Notes under the pieces: model-generated
Seen by the model: the letters and a program-made list of their open reading frames with translations, nothing else
What the model was told of the DNA's origin: nothing
Database searches by the model: none
Part shown: positions 51,001 to 59,828 of the stretch, piece after piece
How positions within the stretch are numbered: position 1 is the stretch's first letter
Layout of the letters: each line of letters opens with the position of its first letter
Assembly (NCBI GenBank): GCA_021498095.1
Contig: JAIZWK010000001.1
Location: forward strand, 1,909,666 to 1,973,665
Length of the DNA stretch: 64,000 bases
Direction of reading: 5' to 3'
From: Candidatus Harpocratesius repetitus
GTDB lineage: Archaea > Asgardarchaeota > Lokiarchaeia > Sigyniarchaeales > Promethearchaeaceae
Program-made: the position numbers and the translations under genes

Positions 51001-51885
51001 AATTTTTCTCAGTACTTTACTTTTCTCAACATTTTCATTTTTAACTTGAAATTTAGCTTCTGAACGAATCGCTTGACTTTCTATAGTTGTTTTAACAAAA
51101 AAGATTTGACCTGCATTCCAACCAAAATAAATCAACGCCAAGATTATTCCAAATAATGCTTGAAATGTTAGAAAATCTAATTGGTTTTCTATTGCTGCAT
51201 CAATTACATTCCACCAAAATATACAAAATCCAAAACCTACAAAAAATGTAATCAAAGATAATACCAATTTAATTATCCATCCACCTTCAACAAAAAGAAG
51301 TTTATGAATTTTTAAATTACGGCTCATCCAAAATAAAAGTGCATTTGCAATGATCAGTCCAATAGCTAGGGTTATAATTAAAAATTGCTTGAAATTTTGA
51401 ATATTCTTTTTCCCCAAAAAATTATCCACTGGACTTGGAAAATCAATTGCAGCTGCAATCCCGATAAGAGTTGCAAAAATGATAAATAAGATCGTATAAG
51501 GAAGAACTCGTTTATCAAAAACTTTCATAAATTGTCCTTCAACTATTTCTGAGGTTTTTGCATTTAATTCTTGTTTTTTTTGCTGAATCTTTGCACGGAA
51601 CTCCTTACGTTTAGATATTTTTAAATGACGTTTCATAGCAGGAGTGCTCATTTTTTGTTGTAAATCTTCTTCCCATTTTTCACTAGAAGATTCTTCTTGA
51701 TTTTGTTCATTTTCTTCTTTAGAGGTATTTTCTAAACTTTGATTAACTTCTTTTTCTTCTCTTGATTCTTCTTTTAGACTTTCAATATCTTCATTGCCAT
51801 CACTTTCATCGCTTAATTTATCTTGTTCTTCTTTAGAATCAAGCATTTTTTCTTTTATATCATCATCAGGTGATTTCTTACTCAT
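48025..51885 (-). CDS. Giant membrane-anchored coiled-coil protein
   Basis: 1286 aa: acidic N-terminus, a multi-TM block, then about 700 aa of heptad-rich Glu/Lys/Leu sequence. Confidence 0.85.
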   Translation of the reverse strand: MSKKSPDDDIKEKMLDSKEEQDKLSDESDGNEDIESLKEESREEKEVNQSLENTSKEENEQNQEESSSEKWEEDLQQKMSTPAMKRHLKISKRKEFRAKIQQKKQELNAKTSEIVEGQFMKVFDKRVLPYTILFIIFATLIGIAAAIDFPSPVDNFLGKKNIQNFKQFLIITLAIGLIIANALLFWMSRNLKIHKLLFVEGGWIIKLVLSLITFFVGFGFCIFWWNVIDAAIENQLDFLTFQALFGIILALIYFGWNAGQIFFVKTTIESQAIRSEAKFQVKNENVEKSKVLRKIAVRNYLIVFIPLLIHIIFTLLYIFMDTAEFYQIFTDTPPSFIGKFTPEVFYYGEWKDQATNITGLSDFVLFLTRYFPEVWFANNSLLFVLVWSVLVLVLLIFLLTKQISLYKLSKKNDTPNVFSGMFFLIFSIFLYLKLFSILNTGIGMSAISGENPPDQLVGQIIDWITSILLMLITIFNLLRGFGKKIRTTLKSSKITEYNLAFLMFLLVGSYWGGQWSLITGQGLTKEGLNIATSLVVVIVYIGFYYWYSGWVLERRGFVRKHSFTLVEVKEMLTELSKQIKDQMLQTIENEQIITNTLNNYLLSKKIILGEGTKEESLVEDLEEKEEEKNSEEKLAHMKLLFEKSQLEQQEYEAAIQQLKNLKNKLKSLENEQKELEQAINKIPKNLNEKLTQKQELLEQENQKLKQQQLNYNTILKEFKSRKPPKEPKIPKTADGTEDEDVKEILMKEYNTKLRAYEELQKKVEKEDKVLAEVQKKYEKQQAELTEIQNKVDETNNMKARLVSIESDIESVNKEILAVEKNLDYLKMRAELAQPVIKAAKIALKSAEKEFEDYKLLANTSKIEKQAEEKLTKAQQYHEMAQDKLTETQNAVDSSRKISVIDADIENAEDNINKLTDEVKKAQKNLSSKEKLKEEKLNEFELAKNALDEAQSNLEEIDEQIKKAKKELAKSSELLEKGEELKAEFKNASEDYNIAKQDLEQVNALDILEKDLDNLQAQEKELKSDLKLEKKRDPIDQNAIDEIILKLDEVGDKIKDKKREIKETKKLQDELEQKLKRMQKLEEQQIDIKQIKETIQAQEEDLQKLEQKRIEPQKILDDAQTTFNDAEDALEDAKKQLKLAKTELKAKEDELSEWEETKKELVSEREERVQAEKDLKEAKKNINEAIKLLNEAKNYYSQVQEKREKHELQYYLSAKEASIDYDIYKKEHDLKEAHYTLKQAMRQAEANVELRKEMVQETKQQKEDFLKQVKENPDKVARKLKNEKLNS

Positions 51886-52053
51886 CTAACCATCTCCATT
51901 TTTGTACATTATTCGCAATTATTAAGTATAAGGTGATTATACACGCTTTTTACTTTTATTAATTTATTTTAATTACACAATAGTTTTTTATATAATCAAA
52001 GTAGATAAAATATAAGAGAAAAAATTTAAAAAAGATAAATAAAGGTTATTTAA

Positions 52054-53634
52054 TTAAGACTTTTGGGCTTTTCTGGCTTGATATGCTTCTTTCCCTGCTG
52101 AATTTAGGATTTTTGGAAGTGCAGATGAATATGCTTTTAGATCGACTTTGTGTTTTGTTTCAATAGCAGTTTTTAATCGAGTTAATGCTTCATTCAATTG
52201 ATTTTTCGTATTTTCGCTCAAAAATTCCGCATCTTCTGTCAGCATTTTTTCCGCTCTTTGAATGTAAAGTTCTATTACCTTCGCATTAGTCTTTTCTTCA
52301 TTTTTTCGTGCCTTTTTCACGAATCGATCAATACTCATCATCGTAGTCGCTTTTAAACCAGCTTCAATAATCATTAATTGAATGTTACGATGACCTCCAA
52401 GGACTTCCATTAGCCGTGCTACATTTTCTCCTCGATTGATCATATTTTGTGATCCTGGTTCATTTATTGCACCTCTACCGCCCATAGTTTGTACTACTTC
52501 GTAAGCAGCATGAAGTGAATACTTAGCAGCTAAATATTTTGCTTGTGCGGCTAAAATTGCTACAGTTCCTTCATCCATTGGATTGGGTTTTTCTCCTTGA
52601 TGGATTTTTTTACCTACTTTTTTATCGTAAAAATCTGCAACTTGAAATGCAAATGCAGTATAAGCTGCAATATGTGCATAAAGATCAGAAAGAACATGGC
52701 TGATGCCCTGATATTTTAACAATGGTTTTCCAAATTGATATCGAATTTGTGAGAAAATAGCTCCTGTAGCTAATGTATGCCATTCTCCTGCCAATGAGCC
52801 TGAAGTAATAGCAATCCTTTCTGGAGTCAAACCACGGAATAATCGACGATATCCTTCTCCTGGTTCTGCAATCATACGATCTGCAGGGACTGTAACATTA
52901 TCATAAGTCACCTTTGCAATTCCAATACCTGGTGCGGCTGGAATACGCAGTCGTTCGGCTTTCAGACCTTCATCTCCTCTTTTGAACAACCCCAACATCA
53001 TTGTTCGTCTTGGATTTGATATGTCGGTAACTCCATATGTACTGTAATAATCTGCAACTGCCCCATTAGTTGTATATATTTTTATTCCATTATATGTAAA
53101 ACTCTTATCATCGTGAATTGTGGCTTGAGTCTTCATATTTACTGCATCGGAACCATTTTGCATCTCAGTGATTCCAATTCCTCCGATTGCTGTTCCGTCC
53201 CAAATTTCTTCTAAAGCTTTTTGTTGGACATCAGTCCTTTTTGGATTGTGAAAAAGAGAATTTCCAACAAGAATGGATGATGCCGTCATTGCAAAATCTA
53301 CTTCAGGTGCCATCCCATTTACTGCGATATTCAATAACATCTGATGTTTTGATGAACCTTCAATCCCGTCATATGGATTCATTCGTTGGAGCATTCTTTT
53401 TTCTCCCAATTTGGGAGCTATTGTATAAACATCATCACGATTTACATCCTTTTGAAGTTTGATACAATTTTCTTCAAATTCAAGCAATAACTCTTGCTCT
53501 TCTTTACTTAATAATGGAAATATATTCGCATTAATAAACGAATAACGATTACGAAGGCTTAGAGCCTTATCAAAATTTTTTTCCAATAAATTAGTATACA
53601 CTGCGTCTGAAAGTTTAATAGGCATAGTTATCAC
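52054..53634 (-). CDS. Acyl-CoA dehydrogenase family protein
   Basis: GGIGITEMQNGSDAVNMKTQA, KIYTTNGAVADYY, VTYDNVTVPADRMIAEPGEGYR, QYQFGKPL-like RYQFGKPLLKYQGISHVLSDL, VVQTMGGRGA. Confidence 0.9.
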   Translation of the reverse strand: MITMPIKLSDAVYTNLLEKNFDKALSLRNRYSFINANIFPLLSKEEQELLLEFEENCIKLQKDVNRDDVYTIAPKLGEKRMLQRMNPYDGIEGSSKHQMLLNIAVNGMAPEVDFAMTASSILVGNSLFHNPKRTDVQQKALEEIWDGTAIGGIGITEMQNGSDAVNMKTQATIHDDKSFTYNGIKIYTTNGAVADYYSTYGVTDISNPRRTMMLGLFKRGDEGLKAERLRIPAAPGIGIAKVTYDNVTVPADRMIAEPGEGYRRLFRGLTPERIAITSGSLAGEWHTLATGAIFSQIRYQFGKPLLKYQGISHVLSDLYAHIAAYTAFAFQVADFYDKKVGKKIHQGEKPNPMDEGTVAILAAQAKYLAAKYSLHAAYEVVQTMGGRGAINEPGSQNMINRGENVARLMEVLGGHRNIQLMIIEAGLKATTMMSIDRFVKKARKNEEKTNAKVIELYIQRAEKMLTEDAEFLSENTKNQLNEALTRLKTAIETKHKVDLKAYSSALPKILNSAGKEAYQARKAQKS

Positions 53635-53797
53635 AACTTTATCTCAAAAATTTTCCTTTCATAAATACCCTAAAATATCTGGTAAGGAATTCTTTTCCTT
53701 CTACTTAAAAAAAGATATTTTCGGTTTTTTCACTGAAAATAATAATATCCTAGATGATAATTTTAGCAAAAATATGATTTGAAAACAAAATTTTGGT

Positions 53798-55405
53798 TTA
53801 ATTTGTTAAATATTTTTGAAGTAAAGTTTCCAATATCGCTTCAGATTGATTGTCTGGGAACGTTTCATTTATGTTGATGCCTTTTGACCTACAAATCTGT
53901 AAAATCGAAATAAGATGTGGTGAAATAATCATTTGATGGTTGTTAATTATTTGTATAATTTTTTGTAAATCATATCGTTGATGCCAAAAGGTAAAAACTC
54001 CTGTACTATGTTCTGCTTTTGGACGAATGTGAAACTTTTGTTCTAATATATAATTCATTTTTGCTGTTAATTTTGCAATTCTACCATACATTTTTCTAGA
54101 ATTTGAGGCAAAATCACTAACATTCACAGGTATTCGAACATGAAGTAATAATCCTTGACCTTTTCTGAAGTTTAAATGTCCGTAACCAATAATTATAGGA
54201 GGGAACTCAAATTCAACTAAATTGGTATTAATTTCATCTAATACTTTTTTTAATTTATTTGGGGGCATTAGAATATCTTCAAATCCAGGAAATCGGATAA
54301 ACTCTTGTGAAGGATCATTTGATTTTGTCTGAATTGCTAAACCTGTTCGTTCATCCAGAAAATTCTTATACTGATTTACGTCAAGTTTTTTCTTTGAAAT
54401 GTTTCCGAAACTGCTAACGACGTTTGAAAATCGAGTAGTAATGTTTTTAGTATCCTTAAGTAAAATGGCCCAGCGGATTGGTTTATTTTGTGATAATTCT
54501 TTAAATTTACCTGGAATGTCTGTAGTTGATAGAATAAACTCGCAGTTAAGTGGAAAAATCTTCTGGTTTTGAATTTCTTGAAGTGCTTCGAAAATAAAGT
54601 CGAAATTATCACCGAACAAGACGAAATGTGTTAAATCTTGTGGATCTGAGGCGCGTGCTAATCGAATCTTTGCATTTAAAATAACTCCGTATAATCCCAT
54701 TCCTCCAATAATTCTGTTGAATAGATTGTGCTCAGATGGATTTCCCATTTTATGAACTGTTCTGATTTCACCCGTCGGGAGCAATATTTGCATCGAATCT
54801 ATCCAATCATAAATGGGTCCGAGTTTTCCAGATGTAATACCACTTGCGTTTGTTCCTATAAGACCACCAATTCGAACAGGGAGTTTAAATGCACTACTTG
54901 GTTGACATGGAAAAATAAACCGATTTTTTGTTTGTAAAGGCACATATCGAATTAGTTTAGAAACCAAAATGGATTGATCAACTTGTATAGTGTAAGAATC
55001 AACGTCCATTATAATTGAAGGTGTTTGGGTTACAAGCTTCTCAAGATCAACTAAAACAAAGGATGTGGCAAATCCACCACTTAATCCCGTTTTTCCTGAG
55101 GCAAATGTAAGAGGAATATGTAAAATATCAGCGGTTTGAAGTATTTTTTGCAATTGAGAAACTGTACGTGGTTGACAAATGATTTTTGGATTTAAATGAA
55201 GAAAAGAGCAATCTCTTATACTATATGCTAATATTAGGTTATCAACAATAATATCATACCCTAAGATTTCTTTAGAATTTTCAGATTGGTTCTGAGGTTT
55301 ATATCTCCTTTGAAATCCTTGATCTTCTAATTTTCGAATGAAATCTTCTAAATTATTTTGGTTATTTATTCGATCAAGGTTCATATTTAATAAAATAAAA
55401 TGCAT
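53798..55405 (-). CDS. FAD-linked oxidase/dehydrogenase (GlcD-like)
   Basis: PRTVSQLQKILQTADILHIPLTFASGKTGLSGG; GTNASGITSGKLGPIYDWIDSMQILLPTGEI; GYGHLNFRKGQGLLLHVR. Confidence 0.87.
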   Translation of the reverse strand: MHFILLNMNLDRINNQNNLEDFIRKLEDQGFQRRYKPQNQSENSKEILGYDIIVDNLILAYSIRDCSFLHLNPKIICQPRTVSQLQKILQTADILHIPLTFASGKTGLSGGFATSFVLVDLEKLVTQTPSIIMDVDSYTIQVDQSILVSKLIRYVPLQTKNRFIFPCQPSSAFKLPVRIGGLIGTNASGITSGKLGPIYDWIDSMQILLPTGEIRTVHKMGNPSEHNLFNRIIGGMGLYGVILNAKIRLARASDPQDLTHFVLFGDNFDFIFEALQEIQNQKIFPLNCEFILSTTDIPGKFKELSQNKPIRWAILLKDTKNITTRFSNVVSSFGNISKKKLDVNQYKNFLDERTGLAIQTKSNDPSQEFIRFPGFEDILMPPNKLKKVLDEINTNLVEFEFPPIIIGYGHLNFRKGQGLLLHVRIPVNVSDFASNSRKMYGRIAKLTAKMNYILEQKFHIRPKAEHSTGVFTFWHQRYDLQKIIQIINNHQMIISPHLISILQICRSKGININETFPDNQSEAILETLLQKYLTN

Positions 55406-55513
55406 AATTCTTTAATTTCTTGATTAGATATGTAGTTAAAGGTGATAAAGAGGAATAAGAAAAAATGTCAAAAAAATACCTCATTCCTTTGATCAAGAAG
55501 GAATTTAAAAGAT

Positions 55514-55753
55514 TTATTCAAAATCTTCTTTTTGAATGGTAATTCGTTTCAATTCGCCTTTCGACGAACCTTTAGATTTTCGCGGCAGTTTGTTGATTAA
55601 TTCTTTAGCCGCTTCTTCAACCGCCTTATCTAGGTATTCGTGGACTAAATCTTTAGCTTCGCCAGAAATTCTTATTTTTTTGTCTCCTTCCACGAATAAA
55701 TCCTTTACTTTCGATACACGAATATATTTTGTGTCATAGCCCAAATTTATCAT
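55514..55753 (-). CDS. Small histone-fold-like protein, apparently lacking helix 3
   Basis: 79 aa; VSKVKDLFVEGDKKIRISGEAKDLVHEYLDKAVEEAAKELINKL..KRITIQKEDFE resembles archaeal histone helices 1-2 plus the KTIKAEDI strand. Confidence 0.65.
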   Translation of the reverse strand: MINLGYDTKYIRVSKVKDLFVEGDKKIRISGEAKDLVHEYLDKAVEEAAKELINKLPRKSKGSSKGELKRITIQKEDFE

Positions 55754-56271
55754 GCTCCTACTTGATAGTTTTCGAATCAGAACAAAGATCTGACTCTTAA
55801 TAGAAATACTGAGGCCGTCTATTTAAATATATGCTTATTTTAGCAATTTGAGTGAGAAAAGCGACAAAAATAACATAAAACTTTCAAATTTGCGTTGATA
55901 TCTGTGTGATCTTCATGGAAAAATTGCTTTGAATTTCAGTTTTGAGATGAAGTCGTTATAAATTAGCAAAATTGGGAGTAAATTTCGATGATCTAAATGA
56001 TACATGCTTCTTTGATTATTTAAATGTTTTGCCCGAATCGACAAAAGTTTTGACCAGATTTCCCACAAAGTTGCATATTTTGGCTCGTTTTTAACTTTAA
56101 TAAAATGTGATATATTTCTCTAAAATGGTATTTTAAGCGACTTTCATATTTAGCTCTATTTTATTATTAAGTTTTATTTCCAATATAAGAAAAGATGTTC
56201 CAGATGAAATTTCTCTCCAGCAAATTTATGGATTTTCTGGTAGTAAATAAGTGTATTTTTTGTGGGAAAAT

Positions 56272-56346
56272 AATTGGCAATGGGCTATTTTTAATTAATT
56301 GGCAATGGGCTATTTTTAATTAATTGGCAATGGGCTATTTTTGATT
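56272..56346 (+). repeat. Three tandem copies of a 25-bp unit
   Basis: AATTGGCAATGGGCTATTTTTAATT x3, the last with a single G. Confidence 0.97.
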
Positions 56347-56354
56347 ACGAAGGA

Positions 56355-56700
56355 TCAATTCACTAACACCTCGGTTTGATTTTTTTTCCCCCATTTTCCG
56401 ATTAATTGAAATATTCGCTTAATCTCTAAATCATTCGACTCATTAAAGAGAATTTTTGGGCTAAATCGGTGTGGAACAATGGCTATTCCTAAGATTTCTG
56501 GTTTATTTGTGATTGTAATATATGCCTGAAGTTGCTGTTCTAAAACCTCAGGTGTTTTAGGACCAGTTTAATGCACGCGAATCTCAATCACACTAATTAT
56601 ATCCTCTGCAGGATAAATCGATTGACTTTTGCCACAAATAGTCTTGTATTTCCTTTATAACAACTGTAACTGCGGAGAGTACATTTTTTACCAGTTTGAG
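56355..56700 (-). pseudogene. Decayed CDS fragment
   Basis: Minus strand reads YPAEDIISVIEIRVH*TGPKTPEVLEQQLQAYITITNKPEILGIAIVPHRFSPKILFNESNDLEIKRIFQLIGKWGKKNQTEVLVN* with an internal stop; upstream continuity appears lost by frameshift. Confidence 0.7.
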
Positions 56701-56949
56701 AGTTTTATGAAAAATATCAATTTATGCATATCCCTGCTTTTCCTTGTCAAAAGTTTTAAATTATTGTACGTTTTACTTATAAATTTCAATGAAATTGCCA
56801 ACAAGATTTTTTTGAAGGATAGTTTTGAAATAATTTAAAAAATAAGGCTTCTCTTAATTGATCCTTTATTCTTAAAAATAGTCTGGTACAAAAATTTATA
56901 TTTTGAATTACTTGATGTAATGAAAAAAAAACTTGAAAAATAAATTTGG

Positions 56950-57177
56950 TTATTTTCTTAATTCAATTAAATTTCCTGCATCCGCTTTTTTTAATGGATT
57001 TTTCTTAATATAAAGATAAATTAACACGCCTGCATAAAGCAAAGAGAGTAAGCCCATTGTTATAGCTAAAGCACTATTATGAGTTATTAAACTTGTAATA
57101 AATTTGTAGATTGGAAAAAGTAAAAACAAAGCTGATAATCGGAGGCGATTACGATATCGTTGAACTGGTGTTGACAT
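56950..57177 (-). CDS. Small membrane protein
   Basis: 75 aa with two hydrophobic segments and an ATG start. Confidence 0.55.
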   Translation of the reverse strand: MSTPVQRYRNRLRLSALFLLFPIYKFITSLITHNSALAITMGLLSLLYAGVLIYLYIKKNPLKKADAGNLIELRK

Positions 57178-57337
57178 GAATAGTTACATAAAGATAAAAA
57201 ATAATAAAAATTTTAATATATCGGTTAAAAAATTAAATGAATTGTATTGTTACAGCGAACATATCATGATTTTTCATAATTGGGTTAATTAAAAATAAAT
57301 TGCAGGATATAATTTGTAATCCATAATCCTGGCTTTT

Positions 57338-57534
57338 TCGGCATTTTTAAAACATTAAATGCGGTCAAGAATTTCACATTCCTATCATTTTTCTTTGAAT
57401 TATTGACTTAATTATATGTATTTTTCATAAATGATGTTTCGACAAATTTAAAATTGGGATAGATTTGGAGGTTAGGGATAATTGATGAAAGATTTTAGAA
57501 TTTTCTTCAATTTTTCGAATTCTGTTATAACCTC
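57338..57534 (+). repeat. Dispersed repeat family B, copy 2 (197 bp)
   Basis: See 46583-46779; ungapped same-length match in the same orientation. Confidence 0.92.
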
Positions 57535-57596
57535 ATAAAAAATGAATAAAAAAGGATTGAAAAATATCTTTGAATTAAATTATTTACTGTGGTTAA

Positions 57597-59060
57597 TTAA
57601 CCCGCTATAAGGTGATGAGGGTTATATTTTTTCACAGCACTGATATGTTGCAATCCATTCAAATATTTCTTCTCCCAAACCTGCCAACGTCGATTCAGAT
57701 GATTTGCATAGATTCCAACTAAAAATTCTGTGATCTTTCCATGAAATAGTTTGTTGAAGACATATCTATATCTGTAAAATCTTCCATGTGCCCAAATTTG
57801 CATCTGTTGTAAATCCCAAAGTGTAAAATTTTTTGGAACAAATTTTACATGGTGAGTATCGAATTCCTGCCAGTAACTATCTATCCAACGATTAGAATTC
57901 TTCATTTCGTAATAAAACTCAGTCCCAGGTAATGGTGTTAAAATGAGAAATTGTGCCGTTCCAATTTTTTGTTTAATCGCAAATTTTACGGTAGCTTTAA
58001 TTGTTTCTTTTGTATCAGAATCAAAACCAAGTACAAACATTCCATGAATCATAATATTGCGTTTGTTAATTTCTTTGATTGCCCACTTAATATCTTCAAC
58101 AGATTGATGCTTTTTCATCTCTTTTAGAGCATCTGGGTTAATGGATTCAAAACCAATGTACAACGTCACACATCCTGCTTCTTTCATTAAATCTAATAAT
58201 TCTGGATCTTTAGCAATATCAACACGCACTTGCGTACTCCATGAAAATACTCCTCCAAATTCCTTTTTATGTGATATAATCTCTCGTAGAAGTTTTTTGG
58301 TACGGGACTTATTAGCAGAAAAATTATCATCATAAAAGAAAATGATATTTTTTTTAGGATCATACTGTTTCATTTCATCAATGACATTTTCTACTGAACG
58401 ATAACGATATTTTCTTCCAAACATGGCGGTTACTGAGCAAAATTTGCAATCAAATGGACACCCTCGAGATGTTTGAAATGCTATTGTGGGTTTAAGAGAA
58501 ATTCCGTTCATTTCTACTCCACCTGTATCGAGAAGATTATAATCTGGAAACGGAAGTGAATCTAAATCTTCAATGGGCGGTGGGAGTGCATTATGTTGTA
58601 TGATTTCTCCATCTTTCCAAGAAAGTCCGGGAACATCTTTTAATGGCTTATTTTCATTAAGTGCCTGCACCAAAGCTGGAAGTGGGATTTCTCCTTCACC
58701 TCGGATTACAAAGTCGCAGTAGTCCAATGCTTCTTCAGGAAGTGCGGTGACATGAGGTCCACCAATTACAGTTGTAATACCACGCTTACGGAAATCTTGA
58801 GCTATTTGATAAGCTAACGGGGCAGTGGTGGTAATAGTTGATAAACAAAGTAAATCTGGCTTTAAATTCAACGCTAAAAAATCACTTTTTTTTAAATAAT
58901 ATGCTTTGGTAATATATCCGAGATCACGTAAGATCGTCGCCAAAAGGGTTGATCCTATTCGTGGTAACTGAAACTTTGAGTAAATATGTAGCTTTTCAGT
59001 TTTTGGTTCACAAAAAATGATCGTTTTTATTTTTTGAGGCATAATAATCATCCCCAACAA
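57597..59060 (-). CDS. B12-binding domain radical SAM protein
   Basis: N-term cobalamin-binding-like Rossmann domain; VIGGPHVTALPEEAL; TSRGCPFDCKFCSVTAMFGRKYRYRS. Confidence 0.93.
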   Translation of the reverse strand: MLGMIIMPQKIKTIIFCEPKTEKLHIYSKFQLPRIGSTLLATILRDLGYITKAYYLKKSDFLALNLKPDLLCLSTITTTAPLAYQIAQDFRKRGITTVIGGPHVTALPEEALDYCDFVIRGEGEIPLPALVQALNENKPLKDVPGLSWKDGEIIQHNALPPPIEDLDSLPFPDYNLLDTGGVEMNGISLKPTIAFQTSRGCPFDCKFCSVTAMFGRKYRYRSVENVIDEMKQYDPKKNIIFFYDDNFSANKSRTKKLLREIISHKKEFGGVFSWSTQVRVDIAKDPELLDLMKEAGCVTLYIGFESINPDALKEMKKHQSVEDIKWAIKEINKRNIMIHGMFVLGFDSDTKETIKATVKFAIKQKIGTAQFLILTPLPGTEFYYEMKNSNRWIDSYWQEFDTHHVKFVPKNFTLWDLQQMQIWAHGRFYRYRYVFNKLFHGKITEFLVGIYANHLNRRWQVWEKKYLNGLQHISAVKKYNPHHLIAG

Positions 59061-59135
59061 TTGTTAAATCTACATATTGTTGGTTCTATATATTGTTAGA
59101 TCTACTATCTTATAAACTTTTTGTTAGATCTACTT
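59061..59135. promoter_or_regulatory. Iteron-like direct repeats upstream of the radical SAM gene
   Basis: TTGTTAAATCTACAT, TTGTTGGTTCTATAT, TTGTTAGATCTACTAT, TTGTTAGATCTACTTA at about 59061, 59077, 59093, 59121. Confidence 0.65.
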
Positions 59136-59382
59136 ACTCAACTTTTTTCATAAAAAGAAAATGATTACTACTTCAATTAAAATTCATACTCTAAAATTGA
59201 AAAATTAGCGGTAAATGTAATACATATCAGAAAAAAAGCAAAAAAATTCAAGATACTGGCTAATTTCACTGTAATCGTGTAAAAAAATTGATTTATAAGT
59301 AATTACATCATTTGTAATAATCCCACAAAGGAAATTCGCTATAAATTTAAATATTTCTTAGCTTAATATTAAGACAAAAATA

Positions 59383-59769
59383 ATGATAAAAATGAATTCC
59401 AAAAGAAGCATTAAAAGTGATGCCTACTGCATTCGTTGTAGGTTCGCCATATCATATGATCCAGAAGATCCTTTTTGCTTTGAATGTGGACTAATTTGGG
59501 AGAAATATCATAATAAATATTATAAAGAAAAATATTGTCACAGATGTGGTAGAAGATGGAGAACAAGTAAAGTTCATCCGTTTTGTGATAAGTGTGTCCA
59601 TTTACGCCCCCCTAAAGATCGGATTCCTAAGATCACAAAATCCAAAGAAGAAATTTTAAAGAAAGCAATTCATCCTGATTGTCCACCTCATGATTGGGTA
59701 ATTATTGATTGGGTGGAAGATCGCAAACAAGAACGATGCAGTAAATGTGGAAAAATACGAAAATCTTAA
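59383..59769 (+). CDS. Multi-zinc-ribbon protein
   Basis: Five CxxC pairs: CIRC, CFEC, CHRC, CDKC, CSKC. Confidence 0.8.
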   Translation: MIKMNSKRSIKSDAYCIRCRFAISYDPEDPFCFECGLIWEKYHNKYYKEKYCHRCGRRWRTSKVHPFCDKCVHLRPPKDRIPKITKSKEEILKKAIHPDCPPHDWVIIDWVEDRKQERCSKCGKIRKS

Positions 59770-59828
59770 AGAATTTACAAATTATTATCTGATTTTATTA
59801 GATTATATTGGCTTTTTTAAAAAAATTT

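Noticed and set aside
56160-56251. Possible plus-strand coding remnant ...NIRKDVPDEISLQQIYGFSGSK*
   Set aside because: Short open run in A/T-rich DNA with no start or family; not strong enough to call.
56629-56838. 69-aa plus-strand ORF
   Set aside because: Overlaps the minus-strand pseudogene region, low-complexity, no motif support.
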